Positions 26,754 through 35,412 of a DNA stretch of 64,000 bases are shown here, in pieces; within the stretch, counting starts at the first letter, position 1; each line of letters starts with the position of its first letter. Below the pieces are notes generated by a model, which made no database searches, was not told the DNA's origin, and was given only the letters and a program-made list of their open reading frames with translations. This stretch comes from Luteibacter aegosomatissinici (lineage in GTDB: Bacteria; Pseudomonadota; Gammaproteobacteria; Xanthomonadales; Rhodanobacteraceae). The stretch is taken from NCBI RefSeq assembly GCF_023078495.1, contig NZ_CP095742.1:4930365-4994364 (forward strand). The letters run 5' to 3'. A program made the position numbers and the translations under genes.

Positions 26754-27418
26754 TGCCGTGCATAGCAATAGTTGACGATACTCGTGCATCGCGAGTAACG
26801 CTGGGTCGTCGGATCAAGCAAAAGCTTCGCCGTATAGAGCGCAACGACTGGGAGGTAATTGACTCGGCGCCGCTCAAGCGCATCCAGGAATACGATGCGT
26901 GGATTGTCGAAAACGATGTCACAGTGCTCATCCTTGATGAGAAGTTAGGTGATCGGCTTGGCGACGATGACGAAGCCGTAGACTACACTGGGCATGCTGT
27001 GGCTCAGTATCTTAGAGAAAGACTGCCTACACTTCCCCAGTTCATCATTACTGCGGTCGCAGACACGGAAGAGCTTGAGGGAGAGGGTGGTGCGCTCGAT
27101 GGAATTATCGCGAGGGGAACCTTTAACGCGAGGGCAGATGTTTACATCGAACGAATGATTCGGGCTGGAACGCGCTTCGTCGATGAGAACACCGCAGATT
27201 TGTCTGAGATGGGCAGGCTTGCCGAGGCGCGAGCAGTAGGAGAGCTCTCAGAAGGGGAGCAAGACCGACTCAACGCGCTCCGAACGAGATTTTTGGCGTC
27301 TAGCGCTCCGGCGGAGCAGTCTGCCGAACAAGTCGTTGACGGCGCAATCACAGTTCTTGCTGAGCTTCGGTCGCTTGCGAACGACATCCGAGAGTCAATC
27401 GCAAAGAAATCTTCATGA
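26753..27418 (+). CDS. stand-alone receiver-like protein of the putative defence operon
   Basis: A 221-residue protein whose first ~130 residues look like a response-regulator receiver: acidic pair Asp8-Asp9 (IAIVDDTRASR), phosphoacceptor-like Asp62 in VLILDEKLGD, and Thr100 in FIITAVAD. The position of the invariant Lys appears to be Arg121 (IARGTF). The C-terminal part (about 140-221) is helical with no recognisable DNA-binding domain. Coupled to the kinase gene by TAATG and to the HNH gene by ATGA, so the three proteins are made together. Likely relays a signal from the kinase to the nuclease (inference). Confidence 0.7.
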   Translation: MPCIAIVDDTRASRVTLGRRIKQKLRRIERNDWEVIDSAPLKRIQEYDAWIVENDVTVLILDEKLGDRLGDDDEAVDYTGHAVAQYLRERLPTLPQFIITAVADTEELEGEGGALDGIIARGTFNARADVYIERMIRAGTRFVDENTADLSEMGRLAEARAVGELSEGEQDRLNALRTRFLASSAPAEQSAEQVVDGAITVLAELRSLANDIRESIAKKSS

Positions 27419-28065
27419 AGTGGATAAAGATCGCAAAGGAGCCAGGTCAATTTCCCACCAAAGGGACCTACAAGGATTGGAAGGAGCCGCTAAGGACTGA
27501 GGGTCAAAATCAGTGTGTATATTGCGCGATTCATGAGTCAAAGTTCGGCGGCTTGCGAAACTATCATGTCGAGCATTTCCGGCCGAAGAGCATATACAAG
27601 GAGCGCGAGAACGACTACTGCAATCTCTTCTATGCCTGTTCGATATGCAATACGTTCAAGAGCGATGATTGGCCCCACGCTGATGACGATGATGGCGACG
27701 ACAGTAAACGGGGAGACCTCTACGTTTATCCATCACCAATCGTGTTCGACTATAACGCGATTATGACCGTCGACAATAACGGGTTCGTCAATGGGGGCCA
27801 GGCGAGCGCTCGATACCTGATAGAACGGCTGTACTTAAATCGTCCCCAACTGATACGCGCGCGGGTTTATGCACGCGTGTCGACTGATATTAGTTGCTTA
27901 GTAGACGAAATTCGGGCTCTCGTGAAAGAGCCCGGCGTGGATCCGCAGTTTGCACTTCGCGCTGTTGACGCAATCGGCGATGCGTTCCAAGTCACGAAAG
28001 CAGGTGCTGAGGCTGTGCCCTATGAGCCCATTGATGTTAAGCGACCTAAGAAGGGGCGCGCTTAG
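27415..28065 (+). CDS. HNH endonuclease, PtuB/TIGR02646-like effector
   Basis: A 216-residue protein with a zinc-stabilised HNH site: C-V-Y-C at 34-37, the catalytic H-V-E-H-F-R-P-K at 51-58, N70 in CNLFYAC, and the second pair C-S-I-C at 75-78. The opening MKWIKIAKEP...W and this spacing resemble PtuB, the HNH effector of Septu and of retron Ec78 systems. Here the usual partner ATPase PtuA is absent and a kinase/receiver pair takes its place. Start overlaps the receiver stop (ATGA). Its stop overlaps that of the facing methyltransferase by 2-3 bases. Predicted DNA or nucleic-acid nuclease. Confidence 0.8.
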   Translation: MKWIKIAKEPGQFPTKGTYKDWKEPLRTEGQNQCVYCAIHESKFGGLRNYHVEHFRPKSIYKERENDYCNLFYACSICNTFKSDDWPHADDDDGDDSKRGDLYVYPSPIVFDYNAIMTVDNNGFVNGGQASARYLIERLYLNRPQLIRARVYARVSTDISCLVDEIRALVKEPGVDPQFALRAVDAIGDAFQVTKAGAEAVPYEPIDVKRPKKGRA

Positions 28066-29354
28066 GGTCGACTGAAGGGGATTTTCTTCACCACTTTTAC
28101 TGTCAAATGTCGGCACCTTAACTCTCCGTTTAACCACACATCTGTGTCTTCACTACGAAGTACCTTCATAGCCGCCCGACATTCTTTGAGCGTTCGTCGC
28201 TTTGGCAGAAGCACAATCAGATGATTTTCTACCAATACCGGCTTGTCACCCTTTATGATTGTCGCCCTTGCTCGCTTCTTGTCACTTGGGCTTGATGTTC
28301 GCTTTACAACGACGAATGGTGGCGAAAATGCCTTATCGGCATAGTGCTCTTTTCGCGACACTGTAACCTCGCACCATGTAGGCGCCCCGGCAACGTCCAA
28401 GTATGGCCGACTCTTCTTCTGCAGTTTCGGTCGATGAGGTACAACGGTTCCGACACGCACCTCGAAATCATCGCCTAATACACTCTCCAGCGAAGCCGGC
28501 AAGCCACTAGCGGCACTGTTGCTCTTACCACAGTAAGTCGCTACCAGCAGAGCAACGTCAATGTCCGCCTCTCCGCTGAAGCGGCCTTCCGCTGAAAAGT
28601 GGTGAATCGTACAGACTTCGTTAATTAGCGATCGTAACTTCTCGAAACGAGTTCCACTTCTGATAACTTCTGGAACAATTGCTGCAATTGTCGTCCCGAC
28701 TTTTGCGTTCCTCAGTGCTTTCTCAAGAAAGAGGGCCGCCGCCGTCACCTTCCCTGACGTAAGAGACGACCAAGATGGCGCTTGCATCATGTGGAATGGC
28801 GGATTCATTATTATGCAATCGTCTTCTGAGATGTCCCACTCGGAAGCTAGACCATCCGCCTGGTTAAAATGAATTCCTTCGAATCGAGGGCGGTCGCTTT
28901 TCGTCTTCGCGCCATGTCGAGTTCTCGCGATCGAGACCAATCTTTCCCAAACGACCTCGTGAAACGTCGATTCAGTATCTGTCCCGAAGAAAACTTGTTT
29001 CCAAGATTGAATGGTCGCTTGAAGCGAGGCCTCAAGAGGTCGGACTGCGGCGATTGCTACAAGGAGATCGCCAATACCACAGGCGGGATCGAAGTAGCGC
29101 CGGTAGTCGTCGCGGGGCAGCATCGTACGAAGGCGCTCGCTCCAGAATTTGCCCGAAAAGTAAATTCCGTGTTTGCGCCGATGGTCTCTGGTTAGACCTC
29201 TTTCCAAAAGTCGTCCAACACCGTCCGCCAGCCACTCGCTCGACGATTCCTTGCTAGTGGCCACGGCATCGTCCTGCCCGCATGTCAATTTTGCCGTGTC
29301 GACGGAGAAAGCGGGGGCGGCCTCTCGGCACAGGGTCGAACCGGCACTCTTCAT
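28062..29354 (-). CDS. class I N6-adenine-type DNA methyltransferase
   Basis: A 430-residue protein from the ATG at 29354. The SAM-binding motif FDPACGIGDLL is at about 88-98 and the catalytic motif N-P-P-F at 184-187, the order of gamma-type adenine methyltransferases. The C-terminal ~150 residues may be the target-recognition part. A GTG at 29264 with AGGA upstream is an alternative start, but a good promoter ends close to 29376 and fits the ATG. It is transcribed towards the HNH operon and the coding regions meet tail to tail, so it probably belongs to the same island: a protective methyltransferase or part of the sensing system. Confidence 0.78.
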   Translation of the reverse strand: MKSAGSTLCREAAPAFSVDTAKLTCGQDDAVATSKESSSEWLADGVGRLLERGLTRDHRRKHGIYFSGKFWSERLRTMLPRDDYRRYFDPACGIGDLLVAIAAVRPLEASLQATIQSWKQVFFGTDTESTFHEVVWERLVSIARTRHGAKTKSDRPRFEGIHFNQADGLASEWDISEDDCIIMNPPFHMMQAPSWSSLTSGKVTAAALFLEKALRNAKVGTTIAAIVPEVIRSGTRFEKLRSLINEVCTIHHFSAEGRFSGEADIDVALLVATYCGKSNSAASGLPASLESVLGDDFEVRVGTVVPHRPKLQKKSRPYLDVAGAPTWCEVTVSRKEHYADKAFSPPFVVVKRTSSPSDKKRARATIIKGDKPVLVENHLIVLLPKRRTLKECRAAMKVLRSEDTDVWLNGELRCRHLTVKVVKKIPFSRP

Positions 29355-29382
29355 TCAGGTCTTTGCCTTTAAAGCGAAGTGC

Positions 29383-29411
29383 TATTCTGCAGTACATGTC
29401 AGCGGCGTCAA
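29383..29411 (-). promoter_or_regulatory. sigma-70-type promoter of the methyltransferase gene
   Basis: On the minus strand TTGACG (29411-29406) is separated by exactly 17 bases from AGAATA (29388-29383). Transcription would start near 29376, about 20 bases before the ATG at 29354. The methyltransferase is therefore expressed independently of the kinase/receiver/HNH operon. Confidence 0.65.
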
Positions 29412-29456
29412 CTTGCGTGGACTCCGAAACCGCATTTGATTGCGCCGCGCTAGGGT

Positions 29457-30293
29457 CTAGTAGCGCTGGCGAAGCTCCCGGTACACCGGGTCGGTGTCCG
29501 GGCGCTGGCCGTGCCAGCGTTCAAACGCGTCGGCGGCCTGTTCCACCAGCATGCCCAGGCCGTCGCGGAACCAGTCGGGGCGCACGCCGGCGGCGACGGC
29601 CCAACCCTTGAAGCCCGCAGCGGCGGCGCCGTAGCAGAGGTCGTACGCCGTGGAATGCTCCTGGACAATGGACATCGGCAGGTCGAAATCGCCGCCCGTC
29701 ACACCGATGGAGGTGGCATTGACCACCAGGTCGAAGCACTCGCCAGCCAGGCCATCCCAGTAACGGGTGTGGCAGCGGGCCGGCTCGCCGATCGCATCGG
29801 CGATCTCGTCGGCGCGCTCCGGTGTGCGGTTCACGATGGTCAGCGTCTGCACGCCAGCATCCATGAGGGCCCATGCCACGGCCTTGGCCGCGCCGCCCGC
29901 ACCCAGCAACAGGGCATCGTGGCCGCGCAGGTCGAAGCCATGGCGCTCGGTGATATCACGCACGAAGCCACCCCCATCGGTGTTGTGCGCGGCGATGCGC
30001 CCATCCGGCAGGCGGGTGAGGGTGTTGGCCACGCCCGTGCGCACAGCGGCTTCACTACGCTCATCGGCCAGCGCAAAGGCGGCGTGCTTGTGCGGCAGGG
30101 TCACATTGGCGCCGACGCCACCCTGGGCGAAGAACTGGCGCACGGCGGCGTCGAAATCGGCCGGCGCGGCGTCGATCGTCGTGTATTCGAGGCGAATGCC
30201 CAGCTGCTTCGCGAACGCGCCATGGATCTCCGGCGACAACGAATGGGCGATGGGATGACCGAATACGGCGAAACGTGGCGCTTCAGCGCTCAT
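29457..30293 (-). CDS. aroE: shikimate dehydrogenase
   Basis: A 278-residue protein with the AroE N-terminal signature FAVFGHPIAHSLSPEIH, the catalytic Lys region ANVTLPHKHAAF, the conserved HNTDGGGF, and the NADP-binding LLGAGGAAKAVAWAL. It reduces 3-dehydroshikimate in aromatic amino-acid synthesis, in the cytoplasm. The ATG at 30293 starts directly before the fold. Marks the return to core genome right of the island. Confidence 0.93.
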   Translation of the reverse strand: MSAEAPRFAVFGHPIAHSLSPEIHGAFAKQLGIRLEYTTIDAAPADFDAAVRQFFAQGGVGANVTLPHKHAAFALADERSEAAVRTGVANTLTRLPDGRIAAHNTDGGGFVRDITERHGFDLRGHDALLLGAGGAAKAVAWALMDAGVQTLTIVNRTPERADEIADAIGEPARCHTRYWDGLAGECFDLVVNATSIGVTGGDFDLPMSIVQEHSTAYDLCYGAAAAGFKGWAVAAGVRPDWFRDGLGMLVEQAADAFERWHGQRPDTDPVYRELRQRY

Positions 30294-30349
30294 GGAGTCT
30301 CCTGGCTCGACGCCGGACCCTGTGCCCGGTGCGCTGATTCTACCAAGGC

Positions 30350-30898
30350 CTAGAGGTATCCCGGCTTGCCGTCGTCTTCCGGGCGCTGCGGCACTTTGCG
30401 CATCTGGTGCACCGGGTAGCCCTGCTCGCGCGCCAGCTCGAGCAGCCGGCGGTAGACGGCATCGTCGATGACGGGATCCTTGGCCAGTACCCACAACAGC
30501 TTGCGCGAGGGCAGGCCGACCATGCTGACCCGGTAATCATCGGAAAGGGCCAGGATCGAGTAATCGGAGCGGAACGGCCACAGCAATTGCACCTTCCAGC
30601 GGCTGGCGTCCCTGGGGTCGGGCAGCCACGCCGTACCGTGCCAGCGTTTCGCGGGCTGGTCGAAACCCTTGCGGTAATGGAACCAGTTATCGATGGTGCC
30701 GTCGGGGCGCAGCCGGTATTCATCGGCCGTGGCCACCTTGCCCCGCTCGAACATGTTGGGGATGGTGCCGATCACGTACCAGGTGCCCATGTAGCGGGGC
30801 AGGTCCACGTGGTCCACGGTTTTCAGCGGCGCATCGGCCGCGCAGCCCGTGGCGGCGACACCGGCCATGAGAAGCAAGATGGCGGGAAAGCGGCTCAT
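30350..30898 (-). CDS. blc: bacterial lipocalin (Blc-like outer-membrane lipoprotein)
   Basis: A 182-residue lipoprotein: signal with lipobox A-T-G-C (about 16-19). The lipocalin fold motif LPRYMGTWYVIGTIPNMFERG follows, then the central YRKGFDQPAKRWHGTAWLPD and the C-terminal WVLAKDP region typical of Blc. Blc-type lipocalins sit in the outer membrane and bind lysophospholipids or fatty acids. Lies just upstream of aroE on the same strand (56-base gap). Confidence 0.9.
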   Translation of the reverse strand: MSRFPAILLLMAGVAATGCAADAPLKTVDHVDLPRYMGTWYVIGTIPNMFERGKVATADEYRLRPDGTIDNWFHYRKGFDQPAKRWHGTAWLPDPRDASRWKVQLLWPFRSDYSILALSDDYRVSMVGLPSRKLLWVLAKDPVIDDAVYRRLLELAREQGYPVHQMRKVPQRPEDDGKPGYL

Positions 30899-31001
30899 GG
30901 GGGCAGGCTGCGACGAAGCGCATCAACGTACGGTCAACGGTCGCGGTCTTTGAGACGGGGGCGGGTGAGGATCGGCCCATGCCCCCTTCAAGGAGTACGC
31001 C

Positions 31002-31220
31002 ATGCACGACATGCTGACCCCGCGCCGCACCATCGCCCTGATCGCCCTGGCCTGGCTGGCCGGTGGCATGCTGTTGTTGCTGCTTACGCCGCTGTCCGGG
31101 CGGAGCGAGGCATTGGGCTGGACGCCGACGTTCTGGTTGCTGCTGGCACCCATGAGCGTGCTGGTGGCGTTGAAGCCGCGGTTGCCGTTGGCGTTGATCG
31201 CCAGCTTGTTGCGCCGCTGA
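31002..31220 (+). CDS. small two-helix membrane protein
   Basis: A 72-residue protein with a good ribosome binding site (AAGGAG) and two hydrophobic segments (about 11-30 and 43-58) separated by a short polar turn GRSEALGWTPT. Basic C-terminus. No recognised family. Supported by the ribosome binding site and clear membrane pattern. Confidence 0.55.
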   Translation: MHDMLTPRRTIALIALAWLAGGMLLLLLTPLSGRSEALGWTPTFWLLLAPMSVLVALKPRLPLALIASLLRR

Positions 31221-31236
31221 GACCCCGATCGCGCGT

Positions 31237-31331
31237 GTAGGAGCCCACCCTGTGGGCGACGCCGTTCGCGATCGAACTGCGAGTTCTGTGGCGCTATCGC
31301 GAAAGATGTCGCACACAGGGTGCGCTCCTAC
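31237..31331. repeat. inverted pair of REP elements of the CACCCTGTG family
   Basis: Left copy GTAGGAGCCCACCCTGTGGG from 31237; right copy in opposite orientation, ending CACACAGGGTGCGCTCCTAC at 31331, about 95 bases overall. Similar pairs lie at 38959-39054 and 56123-56218, the layout of REPIN units. Confidence 0.85.
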
Positions 31332-31346
31332 GATCGATCCACGCCG

Positions 31347-32831
31347 TCAGGGCTGGATGCCTAACCGCTTCAGCTCCAGGCGCCGCAGGAACTCCTGCAT
31401 GATTCGCAGGTAGAGGTCCTCGCCCAGATAAGCGTCTTCCACACCCGCGTCAATCGAAGGGTTGTCGTTGACCTCGATCACCACCGGCCGTTCATTCACC
31501 TGCTTCAGATCCACGCCGTACAGCCCATCACCGATGGTCTGCGTGGCTTTCAGCGCCAGCTTCACCACATCCGACGGCGCCTCGCGCACGGGCACGGTGC
31601 GGAAGCCACCGGATTTCGCGGTGCCCTTCGCGCCATGGTTATAGATCTGCCAATGCCCGCGCGACATGAAGTACTGGCAGGCATACAGTGGCTCGTGGTT
31701 CAGCACGCCGATGCGCCAGTCGAATTCCGTGTAAAGATATTCCTGCGCAATAAGCAGGGCGCTGTGCGAAAACAGCTCACTTGCCGCTTTCTCCAGCGCC
31801 TCGGCCGATTCCACTTTCACCACGCCGCGCGAGAACGACCCGTCGGGAATCTTCAGCACGATCGGCAAACCCAGGCGCTCGGGTAATTCGCGCAGGCGGC
31901 GGATATCGTCGCGGTAAAGGATCTCGGTCTTCGGCGTCGCGAGCTTGCGCGACACCATCAGATCGTTGAGGAAGATCTTATTCGTGCAGCGCAGAATGGA
32001 GGTCGGGTCATCCATCACCACCATGCCTTCGCGCTCGGCACGGTGGGCGAAGCGGTAGGTGTGATTATCGCTCGCCGTCGTCTCGCGAATGAACAGGCCA
32101 TCGTATTCGGCAAGCCGCTGGTAGTCGTTCTTGCCGATCGGATCCACGTCGATGCCGAGATGTTTCCCCGCTTCGATGAAATGCTTGAGCGCCTTCTTGT
32201 TTGACGGCGGCATGGACTCGTTGGGGTCCACCAGCATCGCGATGTCATAACGGTACTGTTTGCGCGCACGTGGGCGACGCCAGATCTTCCGCGAGAATTT
32301 CTCCAGCGCCGCAGCGAAGGCGTCTTCCTGCGCATCGTCCAGCGTATGCAGGCCCACCGGCTTCACGGACGAGATCTGCCAGAAACGTTCCCGCTCGAAT
32401 TCGATGCGCATGAGCGGGCACGGGAAGTGATCGAAGATCTGCCTCGCAAGATCCTGCAGATCGGGGAACGCGGTTTCACCGAAGTACACGAGCACGCCGA
32501 AATCGGTGGTGTCACGGCCGCCGGCGGGCAGGAAGTTCTCCAGCTTTTCGTTCAGGTCATCGATCTGCAGGCCATAAAGCGAACGGCGGCGCAGGTCGTT
32601 CACCGTGCGAACCGAGGGAATGACCTTATGCCCACGGGCTTCGGCAAGCAGCGACACGTAATAACCCGTACCGAGGTATTTGTAGCTGCGGCAGAGGTTG
32701 ATGACGTGGGTGCGCTCGTCATCCCCGCCAACGGGTTCGCGGAGGTAATCCATGGCGCTGACGACATCGGCGGACGGGTAATACGAGCCCCAGTCCGAGG
32801 CCTTTTCCACGACGATGACGAGCCGGCTCAT
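31347..32831 (-). CDS. RimK-like ATP-grasp ligase with N-terminal extension
   Basis: A 494-residue protein. The N-terminal ~190 residues (MSRLVIVVEKASDWGSYYPS...) belong to a RimK-associated domain. Residues from about 280 form an ATP-grasp fold: VVMDDPTSILRCTNKIFL, LPIVLKIPDGSFSRGVVKV, EYLYTEFDWRIGVL, and the metal-binding VIEVNDNPSIDAGVED. Such enzymes form peptide-like bonds using ATP. A GNAT gene lies divergently next to it, a common pairing for this family. Substrate unknown. Confidence 0.85.
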   Translation of the reverse strand: MSRLVIVVEKASDWGSYYPSADVVSAMDYLREPVGGDDERTHVINLCRSYKYLGTGYYVSLLAEARGHKVIPSVRTVNDLRRRSLYGLQIDDLNEKLENFLPAGGRDTTDFGVLVYFGETAFPDLQDLARQIFDHFPCPLMRIEFERERFWQISSVKPVGLHTLDDAQEDAFAAALEKFSRKIWRRPRARKQYRYDIAMLVDPNESMPPSNKKALKHFIEAGKHLGIDVDPIGKNDYQRLAEYDGLFIRETTASDNHTYRFAHRAEREGMVVMDDPTSILRCTNKIFLNDLMVSRKLATPKTEILYRDDIRRLRELPERLGLPIVLKIPDGSFSRGVVKVESAEALEKAASELFSHSALLIAQEYLYTEFDWRIGVLNHEPLYACQYFMSRGHWQIYNHGAKGTAKSGGFRTVPVREAPSDVVKLALKATQTIGDGLYGVDLKQVNERPVVIEVNDNPSIDAGVEDAYLGEDLYLRIMQEFLRRLELKRLGIQP

Positions 32832-33048
32832 GTGACCTCGATTCCACGGCGGATGCCTTCTACCGACCCCGCCCGGGGCCGGATGTTCGCCGGTGGCGCA
32901 GTGTGTTCCGCGCCGTGGCCGCATACAAGGTGATGCACAGGCACTTTCGAGGCGGATTTAGGAAAAAGTCATTGATCCGTCGCCGCCACGGGTCTACAGT
33001 GCCGCGCTTGCCCCGCCCCCCACCCTCGCGCCGGAGTCTCCAAAGCGC

Positions 33049-33519
33049 ATGCGTCCACCCCCGGTAACCGCCGCGGTACGCGTCCGTCGCGCCGAGGTCA
33101 GTGACCTCGACGACCTGGTCGCCCTCGAAGAGGCGACCTTCGACACCGACCGCCTGAGTCGCGCCCAGTACCGCAAGCATCTCGACAGTGAAACCGCGCA
33201 GGTGCTCGTGGCCAGTGCGAACCATCGCCGCTTCCTTGGCACCGCCGTGGTGTTCTATCGCAAGGGAACCACCGTGGCCCGCCTGTATTCCATTGCCACG
33301 AAGCCGCAGGCACGCGGCAAGGGCGTGGGTTCGGCACTGATCGAGGCCGCCGAGGATGCCGCGCGTGCCCGAGGCTGCCGGGCATTGCGCCTGGAGGTCA
33401 GGAAAGACAACCAGGTAGCCATTCGCCTGTACGAGCGCATGGGCTACCACCGCATCGGCGAGTATGCGAAGTACTACGGCGATGGCGCGGATGCGCTGCG
33501 CCTGGAAAAGTCGCTTTGA
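33049..33519 (+). CDS. GNAT-family N-acetyltransferase (RimI-like)
   Basis: A 156-residue acetyltransferase. The acetyl-CoA binding motif A (LYSIATKPQARGKGVGSALIEAAE) with R-x-x-G-x-G/A is clear, followed by LRLEVRKDNQVAIRLYERMGY, the RimI-type motif B. Divergent from the ATP-grasp gene, with which it is probably functionally linked. A weak GGAG lies upstream of the ATG. Substrate unknown; RimI-type ribosomal activity is only one possibility. Confidence 0.85.
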   Translation: MRPPPVTAAVRVRRAEVSDLDDLVALEEATFDTDRLSRAQYRKHLDSETAQVLVASANHRRFLGTAVVFYRKGTTVARLYSIATKPQARGKGVGSALIEAAEDAARARGCRALRLEVRKDNQVAIRLYERMGYHRIGEYAKYYGDGADALRLEKSL

Positions 33520-33563
33520 CGAGCCTCGGGGCTATACTGGCCGCCGTTTCCGGGAAGACGCCC

Positions 33564-33833
33564 ATGCGCCGACTGATCCTGCCCCTTGTCCTCGCTTGCG
33601 CCGCCGCGGCCAGCCTTGAAGGCTGCGGCCAGAAGGGCGACCTGTTCATGCCGCCGCCGCCCGCGCCCGGTACCACGGCCAAACCGGCGGCCGCCGCCCC
33701 GCAGGGCCACACGGGCCAGACGCTGCAGGACGCCACCAGCCCCCACGTCGAGCCAGCCCGCGCATCGACCGTGGATTCGCCGGCGCCGGTCAGCACCTCG
33801 CTGTCGCCGTACGATCCGATCATCCACCAGTAA
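33564..33833 (+). CDS. lptM: LptM-like (YifL) lipoprotein
   Basis: An 89-residue lipoprotein with the family hallmark L-E-G-C-G-Q-K-G-D-L-F-M-P right at the lipobox. A long P/A/T-rich tail follows. In enterobacteria LptM assists maturation of the LptD LPS translocon. Placement directly before dapF matches the conserved yifL-dapF-DUF484-xerC order. Tail longer than in E. coli. Confidence 0.85.
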   Translation: MRRLILPLVLACAAAASLEGCGQKGDLFMPPPPAPGTTAKPAAAAPQGHTGQTLQDATSPHVEPARASTVDSPAPVSTSLSPYDPIIHQ

Positions 33834-33840
33834 CGCCGCC

Positions 33841-34668
33841 ATGCCGTCGCGCTTCACCAAGATGCATGGGATCGGCAACGACTTCGTGATCGTGGATTGG
33901 CGCGAGGACGCCGGGCGCGTACCCAACGCCGCCCGGATCAAGGCGATGGCCGATCGGCATACCGGCATCGGTTTCGACCAGCTGATCAGCATCGAGCCAC
34001 CTCGCGATCCTTCCTGCGAGTTCTACTACGGCATCTGGAACTCGGACGGCTCGCCTTCAGGGCAGTGCGGTAACGGCGTGCGCTGCGTGGCCGCCTGGCT
34101 CTATCGCGATGGTGTCATCGAACGCGATGTGCCGGTGCGTCTTGAAAGCCCATCGGGCCCCGTCGTGGTGCGCGTGCTGGATGAAAGCACCGTTACCGTG
34201 GATATGGGCGAGCCTGACTTCACCCCGGCACATATCCCGCTCGACCACGCGCCCCATGCCACCTACACGCTGCACGTGGATGGCGAGGAAGTGAGCTTTG
34301 GCGCCGTCTCCATGGGCAACCCGCATGGCGTCGTCTTCGTCGATGACCTGGCCGATCCGCGCATTGAACGCCTGGGGCCGCTGCTCACGAACCACCCGAT
34401 CTTCCCGCAGGGGGCCAATATCGGCTTTGTCCAGCGCACCACCGCCGATCAACTGAAGCTGCGCGTGCATGAGCGCGGCAGTGGCTGGACTCGCGCCTGT
34501 GGCACGGGGGCCTGCGCCGCCGCGGCGGTATCACAGGCGCTTGGCCTGGCCGCACCGGTCGTGGCCGTGGCACTGCCCGGCGGCGAACTCACCATCGAAT
34601 GGCACGGCCCGGGGCATACCCTGTGGATGACCGGCCCGGCCGCATTCGTTTTTGAAGGCGAGGTGTGA
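33841..34668 (+). CDS. dapF: diaminopimelate epimerase
   Basis: A 275-residue protein with the two catalytic Cys in GQCGNGVRC (Cys76) and ACGTGACA, plus the N-terminal FTKMHGIGNDFVIVD. It interconverts LL- and meso-diaminopimelate for lysine and peptidoglycan synthesis. Starts 7 bases after the lptM stop. Confidence 0.95.
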   Translation: MPSRFTKMHGIGNDFVIVDWREDAGRVPNAARIKAMADRHTGIGFDQLISIEPPRDPSCEFYYGIWNSDGSPSGQCGNGVRCVAAWLYRDGVIERDVPVRLESPSGPVVVRVLDESTVTVDMGEPDFTPAHIPLDHAPHATYTLHVDGEEVSFGAVSMGNPHGVVFVDDLADPRIERLGPLLTNHPIFPQGANIGFVQRTTADQLKLRVHERGSGWTRACGTGACAAAAVSQALGLAAPVVAVALPGGELTIEWHGPGHTLWMTGPAAFVFEGEV

Positions 34669-34725
34669 CGCGGGCACCCGAACGCGGCACACTCAACGCC
34701 AGAGCATCACCAGGAAAACCGCGCC

Positions 34726-35412
34726 ATGACCGATACCGCGATCGACGGCGACATCAAGCCAGCCACCGTGGCGTCGTACCTGCGGCGGCACCCCGGGTTC
34801 CTCACCGATTACCCCGACCTGGCCAGCGAGCTCACGCTCCCCGGCGCGAACGGAGCGGCGGCGTCACTTTCCGTCCACCAGCTTCGGGTCCTTCGCGACA
34901 AGAACGCCCAGTTGGAAACCCGCCTGCGTGAGCTGTCCACCATTGCGGGGGAGAACGAGGCGCTGATGCGCCGCGTGCATGGCCTGATGCTGGCGTTGCT
35001 TGGCGCCACGGACATTGAGGAGACCGTGCGTAACGTCGTGCGCCGCCTCACCGATGATTTCCACTCGGAGCGCGTGCGCCTGGTGTTCTTCGGCGACCTG
35101 GCCGGGTTGCCGGATGAGCCCTGGCTGCTGCGTGAGCCGCGTGGCACCGCCGGGCTACCCGAGTTCGCGTCGTTCCTGCAGCACAACGACCCGGTGGCAG
35201 GCCGCCTGGCACCGGACAAGCTGCACCGCCTGTTCGGCGATGCCGCACCCGATGTGCGCTCCGCCGCGCTCATGCGGGTGGGCGCGGATGCGTTGCTGGC
35301 GATCGGCAGCGCCGATGCGGATCGCTTCCACCCTGGCATGGGCACGCTGTTCCTGGACATGATCTCCACCACCGTCGGCTCGGCGATCGAACGGGCCCGG
35401 AAGGCGGCGTGA
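34726..35412 (+). CDS. DUF484-family protein
   Basis: A 228-residue protein of the DUF484 (YigA) family: start VASYLRRHPGFLTDYPDL, then LRVLRDKNAQLETRLRELS helix and a GAF-like C-terminal domain ending FLDMISTTVGSAIERAR. Always found between dapF and xerC in many gammaproteobacteria. Function unknown. Its stop overlaps the xerC start (GTGA). Confidence 0.9.
   Translation: MTDTAIDGDIKPATVASYLRRHPGFLTDYPDLASELTLPGANGAAASLSVHQLRVLRDKNAQLETRLRELSTIAGENEALMRRVHGLMLALLGATDIEETVRNVVRRLTDDFHSERVRLVFFGDLAGLPDEPWLLREPRGTAGLPEFASFLQHNDPVAGRLAPDKLHRLFGDAAPDVRSAALMRVGADALLAIGSADADRFHPGMGTLFLDMISTTVGSAIERARKAA

Noticed and set aside
24564..28065. Naming the island operon Septu, Detocs or a MORC-type restriction system
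   Set aside because: Septu needs PtuA, Detocs has a different sensor and effector, and the MORC resemblance covers only one domain. No named system fits by reading alone.
24414..29457. Island as an integrated phage or integrative element
   Set aside because: No integrase, tRNA target, direct repeats at the ends or phage structural genes are visible.
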